A DNA stretch of 64,000 nucleotides from Bicyclus anynana. Its lineage: Eukaryota; Arthropoda; Insecta; Lepidoptera; Nymphalidae. Position 1 is the stretch's first letter. Each line of letters opens with the position of its first letter. The notes beneath the pieces are model-generated. The model was not told where the DNA came from and made no database searches. It was given only the letters and a program-made list of their open reading frames with translations. Below are positions 31,035 through 41,409 of the stretch, one piece after another. The stretch covers positions 12,428,109 to 12,492,108 of the forward strand of contig NC_069100.1 in assembly GCF_947172395.1 (NCBI RefSeq), read 5' to 3'. A program made the position numbers and the translations under genes.

Positions 31035-31269
31035 TATGCTGAAAAGGCGACTCTTATAATTTTGCGTGAGATGCTTTTATAAATCATAATGTACTTATTA
31101 CAGAATTATTGTACGTCGATTTCAGAATAAAGAGTTATTATTCGCGAATGCATTATCTTCATCACAATTGAGTTGTTAAGAATATGAAGAAGAAGCCGTG
31201 AACAGTGAAAACGTGAATACGGGAAGCTGGAACAGAATAACGGAATCCAGGGTTTTGATTGTCACAATA

Positions 31270-31445
31270 AACAATAACCGTAAGCATTTAGACTCTTCTT
31301 CTTTCCCCGTTATACACAGGGTCTGCTTTCCCAATCAATCGGCGCCACTTCGAACGCTAGTATGCGTCTTCGTCAGAGAGTCCCAGTACTTTACGTTACG
31401 TCAGAGTCGATTTGCCCATCTTCTGAAACAATAGAGCCAAAATAT
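31270..31445. mobile_element. retrotransposon 3' fragment, family not named
   Basis: 'tccccgttatacacagggtc' and 'gcgccacttcgaacgctagt' have the look of a lepidopteran non-LTR tail. A weaker trace may lie at 63500-63530. Confidence 0.35.
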
Positions 31446-31789
31446 TTAAATTGTTATTGGTTTGACGTTATTTTTTACGCGGACGAAGTCTGCGTCTGCG
31501 ATTTGTAAATAAAAGTTTGTCCCCTCCACAGTTTTCTCTGTGAACATTTTAATTGATCGCAGTTTCTTATATTCTCGACATATTAATGCTCCGATTTCGG
31601 TGTGTAGTGGGCACCGGACTGATTTAGTGCCGCGGGCGGCCCCGTCGACTTCACGTCGGAAATTTATTACTTCCACGGAAATCTGATCATAACATCACGC
31701 TATCCAATGGGGCTGATAAATATTTAAACAAATTTATCGCTTTTGATGTCAGATTCACCTACATACTTATTATCAGTCGGGAGAGATGT

Positions 31790-32335
31790 CCACAGCTGCT
31801 TATAGTTCTTTTGTCACTTCTTTTTCGTTGATACACTCTTTACAGAGGTCGTCTTTGTGGTGACATGCTTTATGTCGTCATTCTTCTGTACTCTCTCTAC
31901 TCTGCTAGTACATTTGTGGAGCGAATTAAGAGCGCTTTTGATCTGATCAGTCCATTGGTGACCTGCCACGCGCTCTTGTTCCATCAACCTTTACTTGGAC
32001 CACAACTCGTTCTATTGCAATGTCTCATCGTTTTATGAGCAAAGAAAGTGAGAATACGACCCACAACTCGTTCTGAATCGTCTCGTCGTGTTATTTTATG
32101 TGCAAAGAGAATACGACACTGGACGATGGAATAAAGACGCTTGATGCAGAGTTGCAATGCTGTGTTAGGGCTTCTTTCTAGGTTATGCCTTGTACATATG
32201 CTTTCTTCTGGTTATGCTAACATCGCAGGGAATTATTCTAATGCTCCACGGTTTGAGTGGACAGTTACAACATATATTTTGTTATTTAATAATGTATATG
32301 TGGCGTTACTTTAAAATAAAGATCTTTCTTTCTTT
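31790..32335 (-). pseudogene. non-LTR retrotransposon C-terminus and 3' end, decayed
   Basis: The minus strand near 31990-31900 gives 'KVDGTRARGRSPM' followed by W-DQIKSALNSLHK after a small shift, an RTE/CR1-like C-terminal pattern. The right part ends in a T/C-rich run near 32320-32340. No ORF remains. Confidence 0.5.
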
Positions 32336-32549
32336 TTTTTTGAGGATTAAAACGTCGATTTGGAACTGTGTCCAGAAACGCCATACATACATCTCCAGCA
32401 CCACCTTTATATTGTGTCAAGTCACAGCACCGACAAATATGCGAAACACCTGTCAAGTCGCATTTTAGTGGACTTTGAGATATTCCTGTTTCTCCATATT
32501 CTCTTGAGCCGCCTTTTGTAGGGACTTCTAAACGGTTACGTCATATAAT

Positions 32550-32738
32550 GACGTCACGCGGTTTCACCCGCATGATTCCCGTTCCCATAAGAATACGGGG
32601 ATAATATAGCCTATAGCCTTCCTCAATTAATGGGCTATCGAAAACTGAAAGAATTTTTCAAATCGGACCAGTTCTGTTCCTGAGATTAGCGCTGTCAATC
32701 AAACAAACAAACAATCTCTTTAGCTTTATAATATTATT
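32550..32738 (-). mobile_element. short Helitron, family 1, decayed ends
   Basis: 'cacgcggtttcacccgcatg', 'ggataatatagcctatagcc', 'tttcaaatcggaccagtt' and 'cctgagattagcgctgtca' are the family blocks in reverse. Confidence 0.75.
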
Positions 32739-33149
32739 CCCTGTGACATATTTTTAGGGACTCTCCAAAACAACAGTCCTCTGTCACTAGTGACTCGTTG
32801 CAATACGTTTTATGACGTCAGTACGACGTAATAAGACAAATACAGCGCTATCCAATGCAGGTTTGATAGTCCAACACCTTGGGATCCAAACATTAAACGT
32901 CTTCAAACTAAGAATGGATACCTCTAAACATCACGCCGTCTGATTTTCTTTTTATTAAAAAATCACGTTCAGAAAATGGCCCCTGGCGTTCGGTGGTTCG
33001 AAAGTAGGTACGATCAGAAAAAAAATACAATAATAATAATTTTTAGTGAAAGTTAAAATTTGACTCAATCGTTTTTCAGGATTAACTTCAATCCTATTGA
33101 TCGTGTATGTACTATTGTCTTTTAACTAACTTCCAAAATAAAGGAGAAG

Positions 33150-33295
33150 ATTGATTGAACGCGGTAATCTCAGGAACTACTGGTCCGATTTGAAAAATTC
33201 TTTCAGTGTTAGATAGCCCATTTATCGAGGAAGGCTATCCCCGTTTTCCTACCGGAACGGGAACCACGTGGGTAAAACCGCGCGGCGTCAGCTAG
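33150..33295 (+). mobile_element. short Helitron, family 1, 5'-truncated
   Basis: Begins inside the family at 'gattgattgaacgcggtaat' and ends 'accgcgcggcgtcagCTAG' then T (CTAG 33292-33295). Confidence 0.85.
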
Positions 33296-33626
33296 TACTA
33301 AATATAGGTTCGGTAGATCCAGTGATTAACTCCTACAATACCATTAGTATAGACTTGTACATATTATGTATTATGTGGTAAAGATTAATACATTTTTTTG
33401 TCAACTCTACCCATGAATAACTACGTGGTGCTGTTACGGAATTTTCGTTAAGTCATGATTATAATAATTTTCAAAATTTGTAATTACAGTATCAAGCTAC
33501 CGTTTTCACATAAATAATACTTTTGATTTTTGACCTTTGAATTATATTAACAGGGCATTTATTTATGAAAGAAATATTTTGTTTCAGAGAAATGAATTGG
33601 AATCATCAATATGAATTGAAATTATT

Positions 33627-33790
33627 ATTTTTTATTGACATAGAATACAATAGGAAACTCATGCTAGTTCTATAATTAATGCCCACGTGGAATGGTGGCA
33701 AGAATACTAGCTGCATTTCCACGCTGGACAGCCAGGCTGATCCTTTGCGCAAAAAATGAGCCAGCCCTTCTGTTACCAGTCGAGGTTCAG
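33627..33790 (-). pseudogene. C-terminal fragment of the YLDD-type non-LTR element
   Basis: The minus strand encodes STGNRRAGSFFAQRISLA, VQRGNAASILATIP and RGH then a stop, nearly the same as the copy at 8.6 kb. Confidence 0.8.
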
Positions 33791-33792
33791 TT

Positions 33793-33830
33793 CACTGGGC
33801 TATCACCGTCAGAGCGGTGATAGCCCAGTG
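33793..33830. repeat. 16-bp perfect inverted repeat at a SINE border
   Basis: 'cactgggctatcaccg' (33793-33808) and its complement (33815-33830) with loop tcagag. The right arm is the A-box region of the SINE A copy that follows. Confidence 0.85.
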
Positions 33831-34083
33831 GATATGACCTCTGCCTCTGATTCCGAAGGGTGTGGGTTCTAATCCGGTCCAACTTTTAAGTAGAAATTAG
33901 ATATCACGTGTCTCAAACGGTGAAGGAAAAATTTCGTGAGGAAACCTGCATACCAGAGAATTTTCTTAATTCTCTGTGTTTGAAGTTTGCCAATCCGCAT
34001 TGGGCCAGCGTGGTCGACTATTAGCCTAACCCCACCCATTCTGAGGACTCGAGCTCTATCGAGAATATGGGTCATAATAATGA
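33811..34083 (+). mobile_element. SINE family A, small deletions
   Basis: Head and boxes are present. Part of the segment after the B box and part of the 3' end are deleted. Confidence 0.85.
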
Positions 34084-34720
34084 TAGATCTTAATTAATAA
34101 TCATAATCGTTAATTATGACTCTACTACCGGTTTGGAAAGTAGATTCACATGAAAAGTCGAATGAACTTCATTTTAGATTGAGCGAGTTAAACGATAAAT
34201 ATTCTGTGTAACTTAACAGTTGGTTTTAAAAATAAAAAATCATATTTTCCAACAACTTCGGCATTGAATTCTAAATTATTTTGCGACATAAATTATTTTC
34301 AAGGCTATATTTTGAGTGTTAAATCAACGCATCCATAGCATAGGTAAAATATTCCTAACACGATTCAAAAAATTTAATCGTTTTTCCTTAAAAAAGTTGC
34401 CCAAAGATAATTTAGTTCCGATAAATTCATAATTGCAGGTTAGGAGAGTATATTTATCGAATTAATCGATCTGGAGGCATCAAATCGGGACAGGCTTCCG
34501 ACCGCAGACGCGAGACTAGCTTGTTGACCTGGCTTTGTCTGAGTATCGATTCAATACACTGGTTATAATAAAGTTTTGTCAATTACTTACGATTTATTTG
34601 TATTATTATTTATTTGAAGTACTACGTAATTATCTAAAGAGTCACTAGTCATTAAACCACAGACACACACTTATTTTTTCAAAAACGGCCTATTTGAAAT
34701 AAATGAATTTGATTAGAATT
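34084..34720. other. AT-rich intergenic stretch
   Basis: A trace of 'ctaccggtttggaaagtaga' (as at 15610) near 34124; otherwise nothing recognised. Confidence 0.4.
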
Positions 34721-34722
34721 TC

Positions 34723-35034
34723 GAAGATCTCTCTGTTGCAGTTGGTAGTGCTGTGGTTCTCAACAGAGAGGTCCTGGGTTCGATTCCCAGCCCAGATTAG
34801 GATTTAATTAATACATTGGCTCAGGTCTGGTCTGGTGGTAGGCAAAGGCTGTGCCACGCTACGGCAAAGACGTACCGCCAAGCGATTTAGCGTTCCGGTC
34901 GCGTAGAAACCGTCAGAGGGTAGAATATAGTGGTGACGCTTCCAAGTAAGCTCGCTTCCATCTTAGACGACATCAACACTTAATGTCAGGTGTGATCGCA
35001 ATCAAGGACTGACTTCTCAAAGACTTAAAAAAAG
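34723..35034 (+). mobile_element. SINE family B variant with a different tRNA-like head
   Basis: The head reads 'gttgcagttggtagtgctgt' (A box) and 'cctgggttcgattcccagcc' (B box), unlike the standard B head. The body (gacgtaccgccaagcgattt) and A-rich tail are family B. Confidence 0.75.
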
Positions 35035-35047
35035 ATTTGTAAGTGAA

Positions 35048-35243
35048 TCTATACTAATATTATAAAGCTGAAGAGTTTGTTTGTTTGATTGAACGCGCTA
35101 ATCTCAGGAACCACTGGTCCGATTTGAAATATTCTTTCAGTGTTAGATAGCCCATTTATCGAGGACGGCTATAGGCTATATATTATCCCTATATTCCTAC
35201 GAGAACGGGAACTACGCGGGTGAAACCGCGCGGTGTCAGCTAG
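35048..35243 (+). mobile_element. complete short Helitron, family 1 (196 bp)
   Basis: TC start (35048) after A, CTAG end (35240-35243) before T, with the GC-rich 'ccgcgcgg' palindrome upstream. Body: 'gaacgcgctaatctcaggaa', 'gatagcccatttatcgagga'. This is the reference copy. Confidence 0.92.
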
Positions 35244-35282
35244 TATACAAATAAACAGAAAAATTAACCACCACAAATAGGC

Positions 35283-35930
35283 AGTAACGTAGCAAGGCGT
35301 AGGCAAAGTAGGCGGCCGCTTACGGCCTCGCATTCAAAGGGGCCTCGCAGAGCCACAGGGCCCCGCGCGACAATGCGAGGCCTCTACATCATCATAAAAC
35401 TTACCACTTCATAATATTAGTATAAAAAATATTCTCTTTCAGCTTTAAACTTCTTCCACTATCATATGAATATAATAATTGTATTATTAATACCTATATA
35501 CGACTTTAAATAATAAAGCACTACATGAATCTAAAGGAGAAATTATGGTTTCTTTGAGCCATCAAATTCGGACAAATGAGAACCTGCTCTATAGTTTTAC
35601 GTCGGTTAAAAAATTTTAATAAATAAATACAACCAAATAGCAATTTTTTCCTTATTCCGATTTCTGAAAGTTTCCCTCGATTTTTCCAGGATCCCATCAT
35701 CAGCTCCTGACATGATTATTATGGGACCAACTGGAAAGCATACCCTCTCAAACGAAAAAAGAATTTTTCAAATCAGTTCAGGCGTCTTCGAGTAATCTGT
35801 GAACATGCATAAAAAAAAAGTTTCCGACGAATTGATAACCTCCTCCTTTTTTTGAAGTCGGTTAAAAATGGGCCTCGCAGATACTTCTTTGCCCACGCCT
35901 AGATTTGTACACGCTATGCCACTGCAAATA
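35283..35930. mobile_element. possible DNA element with imperfect terminal repeats
   Basis: Left 'gtagcaaggcgtaggcaaag' and right (reverse complement) 'tggcatagcgtg...aggcgtgggcaaag' resemble each other, and 'ggcctcgcaga' occurs near both ends. The inner part 35655-35865 is an inverted relative of 61977-62200. Confidence 0.45.
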
Positions 35931-36289
35931 TGTTCACTTTACTTAAACCCAATTTCCTAAATAATAGATTTTGTGACTTTCGTCACTACAAGTCGGTGTC
36001 ATGTCTTGCGGTCAAAGACAGACATAAATTATTATTGTTCGTTTTCAAAAAAAAAGCCTCAATTTTTCCTCCCTAAATTACTAAATTTGAACTTTGTGTC
36101 AATTACAATAAAGTACAAATTAATTCAATACAATCGTTCGAAATAAGTTTCATTGGATTCCCTTATCATTTGTATCGTATGAAGCATCCATGGCATAGTG
36201 GCGTAAGTTGGTTACTGTTTTTCTAAAATATACTTTATTTGAAAAGATATAAAGTTGGATTTTGTTTAAATTAAAGTATTTTTCAGTTC

Positions 36290-36480
36290 AGGTTAGGTTG
36301 CGTTAGCTACCTCACGAGGTGTAGGTTCGAACCCCGCCTCGGGCGTTTTATGTACGCATGTAGCCATGAATTATTGTCGAAGGGTGAATATTTTTTTGCT
36401 ACTAAGCAAGTAGCAACATATTGTGAGAGAAGACATAGTTTTCCTGTCGAATTTAGAGACTTAATAATGAGAGTTTTAAT
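36290..36480 (+). mobile_element. possible tRNA-like SINE relic
   Basis: 'tgtaggttcgaaccccgcct' is a B box/T arm. The rest is not assignable. Confidence 0.35.
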
Positions 36481-37220
36481 GATGAACATTGTAGACTGTA
36501 GAGTATTTTTTTTTAATTGAGGATGCTCTGAGTGAAATGTATGTAGGTATTGAGGTTTTTGTCAGTTCTGATATTTAAGGGACCAATTTAATATCTGGGC
36601 GAAGAATACTTTTTTTATTACTTCGTATTTTCCATAGAAAATATAATTTTGTACTTACAGTTTTGATTTAGCAGTGCCCGTGTTATTTAAAATTCTATGG
36701 TAGCAGTATATCCCGATTGAACCCATCCATGAATATATACCTAAATGCAAGTAATTTAAACATCTACGTTTTATTTTTTTTAAATAGTCTAGTCCGCCAA
36801 AATAAACCTTTTATAAATGCAAAATTACATAAAATTTGTCCGAAATACCTGATATTTATAAGTACATAAGTATTTACAACAATTTTAAGATTCCATTAAT
36901 TATATGTTTTGATTTTGACCCACTGGTCTAGTAATATGGCAGAGGGAAACTTGACACAAGACGTCTCCCCCATAAATATAACCGCCGAGTTCCCTTTCGC
37001 TACTTGATTAGACGGTAGTTTTGAATTTCTTGACTTGATTAGAACATTATAATATGCATCGGCGGTTTCCTTGCTTAAGCTTTTTGCTTGATTTCTTCGA
37101 AGTATGTTTTTAGCGATTCTGGATTCCTAGAAAATAGATCGATCGAGTAAAACTTGATAGACGTCTTGACTAGTTTTAATAATATGCAACGGTTTATGGG
37201 CGTACTGAAAACTGAAAGGT
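36481..37220. other. AT-rich intergenic stretch
   Basis: No gene or repeat recognised. Confidence 0.4.
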
Positions 37221-37224
37221 CAGC

Positions 37225-38660
37225 GATAGAACCTGATGGGCTTAAAACAAATGAAGAATATATTAAGAAACTTAAGCTAATTTATCCTAACAACTATCCA
37301 AATCATGCCCACATAAAATGGTGGCTAAAATACTGCCTTGATTTCCGCGTTCGACTGTCAGGAGGATTCTTTACGCGGAAATAAGCCAGCCCTTCTTTCG
37401 CCACTTGAGGCAATTAGTCGCAGTACACTAAATTTCTTAATATATATATATATAGCGCGGAATGGCGGGACAAGCGGCCGGCGCCTGAAGGGCAGGCGAG
37501 TCCGTGGTGGCCGAGCTCATCTACGCGGGCTCCGCAAGACGTGCAATTGTGCTCCGCGCATAGCACAGCTCCAACCCGAAGAGCAGCGGCAATGCGGAAT
37601 GATTCTGGGTCTATTAAAGTGCCAGTATTAGGTGATGGATAAGCATGGAGCCAATGGCCTGACTCTGGTCTAGAAGATGCCAGAAGCCTCGCCCGGTCCC
37701 TGCCAGATGTGACTTCAAGCAGAGAATTCAACGTTGAAGCTGATATTGTAGTGTCCCAAGCCCTTTGTGTTTTTGGTCTGGTCGGGAAATGATTTGATCC
37801 AGTTAGCCATGCATTCTTAGCCTCATCCAAGCATGCAATCTCGCAGTTTGTAGCCGAAGGGGCTTTGAGGACTTTACCTGCGAGATCGAAAGTGCTATGG
37901 ATTGAAGCCAAGAATGCTGGCAGAGCAATATCGGAAATTTTGCGAGTACCCAAACCACCATACCTAATCGGTAGAGTGGCTTGGGTCCATGCCTGTTCGT
38001 TCAGACTAATATTTAAAATGGATTCGATTTGTGATTTTAAAAGCAAATCTATTTGTAAAATTAGATGGTCATGTTTCCATATAGGGCAGCAGCGGAGCAA
38101 GTATGTGAATTTTGGTATTAGTAAACAGAATTTTACAATAAAAAGAGCAGAGTGGCGGCTAATTTTGAGGAGGCGGTCCGAGTGGTTATTAAATTTTGAA
38201 ATCGAATTAGTTAGAAGAGGAGGGATGGCTTCATCAAAGACGGGTGATCCAAGGAGATGTAGACTATCCTTGAAAACGGTTTTAATATTTGGCGCGACGT
38301 TACTGAAATTTTGATGAATTTGTGATGCCAGATGAGAATCTACGGAGTCAGAAATATACAACTCGCATTTATTGAAGTTTAGCTCAAGGCCAATATCTCT
38401 AAATTTATTGTAAATTTGTAATAAATCAGCTAAAACTGTTTGTGAATCACCACCCAAAGTGCCGTCATCGAGGTACCATACATTTAATTTTGAATTTAGA
38501 CTATGGATTATTGAATTTATTGCCAAACTAAATATTGCTGGACCTTGGGGATCACCTTGTTGACAACCTAAAGAAACATAATTGCCCGTGATGCTGGGCT
38601 TATCACGATAAATTTTCTTTCTTAAAACATTTCATAGCTTGAATGGGGGAACAATTTATA
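37225..38660 (-). pseudogene. YLDD-type non-LTR retrotransposon, RT part with C-terminal deletion
   Basis: On the minus strand an open frame runs from after an in-frame TGA near 38631 to 37414. It shows RT motifs GCQQGDPQGPAIFSLA (about 38580-38530) and WYLDDGTLGG (about 38480-38455), 'GLELNFNKCELY', the thumb-like 'WTQATLPIRYGGLGTRK' and a zinc-binding end C-T-S-C...H-H-G-L-A-C followed by GAGRLSRHSAL. The family's expected nuclease-like region is absent: the frame runs into a (TA)n tract at 37440-37455. Then 37425-37230 holds a degenerate copy of the family's last residues (GERRAGL...). The 5' side is cut by a Helitron start at 38661. The copy is dead. Confidence 0.8.
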
Positions 38661-38830
38661 TCTATACTAATCTATACTAATATTATAAAGAGGTAAAGTT
38701 TGTAAGTTTGTAAGTTTGTCACATTTTTTAAATGGGGTAATCTTCGGAACTACTGGTCCGATTTTAAAAATTCTTTCACCAGTAGAATGCTACATTATCG
38801 GGGAGTGCTATAGGCTATATTATATTTTAA
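38661..38830 (+). mobile_element. Helitron 5' part with doubled start
   Basis: 'TCTATACTAA' occurs twice in a row (38661, 38671), then 'tattataaagaggtaaagtt' and 'ctactggtccgattttaaaa'. The 3' end could not be fixed. Confidence 0.6.
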
Positions 38831-39238
38831 TATCATATATATTAGCCGAGTTATCACAGTTTTTGTCATACAGGTCGGACTGAAAATCCTCTTAAACAGA
38901 CTTATTCGCATGCGCTGCCTTAACTATTGAGTAAAATTGAAAATAATGTATAGAGACTTTATGTATCTTTAAAAGTTCTACAAAAAAGTCCGCGACACCA
39001 TATATCTATCTTCTATATATTAGCAGATATAGTACCTTTTGTGTTTTAAAAATTATTAATTTTATATACTTAGGTTTACGTCATTATTTATACAACTAAA
39101 CTTTAATTCTTATTAAAATAAATTATTTATTAATCACAAGGATATTATGGAGATAAGATTTGCCCTTTACAGTATGTTAATTACTTAAATAGTTTCGGAG
39201 ATAATACAAAATTTCTAAAAGACGCAGAAATTCCGCTA

Positions 39239-39427
39239 TATGACGCCCGGCGCTTTCATTTACGTAGTTCCCGTTCCCGTGTTAATATGGGGATCAAACA
39301 TAGCCTATGACACTCGCAAATAACGCAGCTTTCTATTGGTAAAACAATTTTCCAAATCGGTCCAGTAGATCCAGAGATTACCTCCTACAACCACACGAAC
39401 TTTACCTCTTTATATTATTAGCATAGA
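39239..39427 (-). mobile_element. short Helitron, decayed
   Basis: Reverse of a short family: 'agttcccgttcccgtgttaa', 'aatcggtccagtagatccag', ending near 'tatattattagcatagaa'. Confidence 0.65.
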
Positions 39428-39479
39428 AGTCTCTATTTCTCTTGGTCATACCACCACTCTCGAAGGACTGGACCGATTT

Positions 39480-39937
39480 TGCTAAGGGTAGGAGTAAGAT
39501 AGAGAAGTTACAGGGTAGGGTAGGGTACGGGTAGGGAAGCGTAGGGGTAGTGTAGGGCTAGGGTAGGTTTAGGGCCGGGTTAAGGGTAGTGGTAGGGTAG
39601 GGGTAGAGGTAGGGTAGGGGTAGGGTAAAGGTACGGGTAGGATAGGGAAGTGGTAGGGTAGGGGTAGGATAGGCGTGAGATAGGGGTACGGGTGGGATAG
39701 GGGTAGGAAAGGGATAGGGTACAGGGAGGGTAGGGGTAGGATGGAGGTAGGGTGTAGGTAATGTAGGGGTAGGGTAGGGGTAGGTTTGGGGTAGGGTAGG
39801 GGTAGGGTGGGGGTAGGGGTAGGGTAGGGTAAGGTAGGGTAGGGTAGGGTAGATATAGGGGTTGGGTAGGGTAGGGTAGGGGTAGTAGTAAAGTTGACAT
39901 CGAAATTTACGCGGACGAAGTCGCGGGCGTCCGCTAG
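39480..39937 (+). mobile_element. Helitron 3' part with TAGGG-type array
   Basis: A long irregular 'gtaggg/gtagggg' array (about 39500-39890) leads to the hairpin GCGGACG...CGTCCGC and CTAG (39934-39937) then T, the same end as the Helitron at 27960. The 5' end is uncertain. The long repetitive ORFs on the minus strand are translations of the array. Confidence 0.75.
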
Positions 39938-39994
39938 TATATATATATATATATATGTTTATATACATATATATAATTATTTTTTATGTTCTTA

Positions 39995-40285
39995 TTTTTA
40001 ATTACTAACACTTCTTCTTGTTGTTTCCGCCCGCGTCACCACATGGCTCCACGGAAGACCATCACTAGTCAATGGTGCATCCATCACTAGCGTAGCACAT
40101 GCTGAGTGGTGACCATTTTGGTACCACACACATCATTTTTTTGGATTTAATTTAATCATTAGTTTAATATTTCAATTATTACTTTGCTATATTTTTAAAA
40201 TTTCTTTCTTTTGTTTTAGGTATTTGTTGTTTTATGTGTGTGTGTGTCCAAATAAAATAATTTTCTTTCTTTCTTTCTTTCGCAA
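39995..40285. mobile_element. unclassified 3' end with a (TTTC)n tail
   Basis: 'cgcccgcgtcaccacatggc' to '(tttc)n' at 40262-40280; probably a retroposon tail. Confidence 0.35.
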
Positions 40286-40299
40286 TACAAATTTACATA

Positions 40300-40510
40300 G
40301 TATCTTAAGACACCAGGCAGGTTTCTATCCCTATGCCATTGAATGCCTAGAACTCGTACGAAGTGATTTGCTTCTTCGTTTCTTATACGCATAACTAGGG
40401 TATGGAACTCTCTCCCTAAGTCAGTATTCCCCAATTATTACAACCTGCGCATCTTTAAGATGACAGTGAATAGGCATCTTCTAGGCAAGCGCGTTCCACT
40501 TTAGGCCACA
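40300..40510 (+). pseudogene. C-terminal end of a jockey-like non-LTR retrotransposon
   Basis: The frame gives LIRITRVWNSLPKSVF, then NYYNLRIFKMTVNRHLLGKR and a stop near 40505. 'R.WNSLP.SVFP..YNL..FK..VN..L' is the usual end of jockey-type RT proteins. 5'-truncated. Confidence 0.7.
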
Positions 40511-40573
40511 TCTACACTTACCATCGTGGTACTAAGTACTTACCAGGTGAGATCGTGGTCAAGCGCGAGCTTA

Positions 40574-41025
40574 TCTATACTAATATTATAAAGCTGAAGA
40601 GTTTGTTATTTTTTTTTCTGTCTGAGTAGGTGCCGATAGCTCCACTACGGCGTCACCGGGGGGGTTGGGCGAGCGAAGAAGCATCGCCTGATGTGACCCG
40701 AAGGCTGAAAGAAAGATAGAGTACGGAACGGCTCTCTAGGGGCGTCTCCTATGAGACTCGGACCTCGGCTTAGAGGGCCATTCTTCAGGAGGTAACCGTG
40801 ACCTGAGTAAATCAGTCCGGACGCCCCCAAGATCGTGAGTTAGAAAACCCACGTCCGGGTGACATTAGATATCGGGGACCTCGTGAAGAGTTTGTTTGTT
40901 AGTTTGATTGAACGCGCTAATCTCAGGAACTACTGGTCCGATTTGGAAAATTCTTTTAGTGTTAGATAGCCCATTTATCGAGAAAGCCGAGAGGCTATAT
41001 TTTATCTCCGCTAGCAGTCAGCTAG
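40574..41025 (+). mobile_element. short Helitron interrupted by a retroposon
   Basis: TC start after A at 40574, family 1 body, end CTAG (41022-41025) then T. It is split by the family C element 40608-40884, which duplicated GAAGAGTTTGTT. Confidence 0.85.
40608..40884 (-). mobile_element. retroposon family C (SINE-like), complete insertion with 12-bp target duplication
   Basis: Flanked by GAAGAGTTTGTT at 40596-40607 and 40885-40896. On the minus strand it ends in an A run. It starts ACGAGGTCCCCGATATCTAA and includes 'GCGTCCGGACTGATTTACTC' and 'GGTGACGCCGTAGTGGAGC'. No A or B box is evident, so its origin is unclear. Other copies: 48520-49167 and 56577-56697. Confidence 0.85.
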
Positions 41026-41091
41026 TTCCTTATAAAAAAGAAATTCAAATAATGGACAGAAGAAGCACTTAAATGGAAAAATCTTCCATTA

Positions 41092-41389
41092 ATCATCATC
41101 ATTATCAACCCATATTCGGCTTACTGCTGAGCTCGAGTCTCCTCTCAGAATAAGAGGGGTTGGGCTAATAAGCCACCACCCTGGCCCTATGCGGATTGGC
41201 AGACTTCACACATCAGAATTAAGAAAATTCTCTGGGTATGCAGGTTTCCTCACGATGTTTTCCCTCACCGTTTGAGACACGTGACATTTATTTTCTGATA
41301 AGTTGGAGGTGCATGCCCCAGACCGGATTCGAACCCACAGCCACCGGAATCGGAAGCAGAGGTCATATGCACTGGGCTTTCACAGCTCT
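41092..41389 (-). mobile_element. SINE family A, near full length
   Basis: From 'atcatcatcattatcaaccc' to 'actgggctttcacagctct'. It lies 18 bp left of the pogo-type element's TA. Confidence 0.88.
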
Positions 41390-41409
41390 TACTATTAATA
41401 CGAGTACTA

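Noticed and set aside
34728..34800. tRNA gene
   Set aside because: tRNA-like head of a SINE variant; the body and A-rich tail follow directly.
39558..39968. Proline/tyrosine-rich 136-aa protein on the minus strand
   Set aside because: It is only the translation of the TAGGG-type array plus an (AT)n tract.
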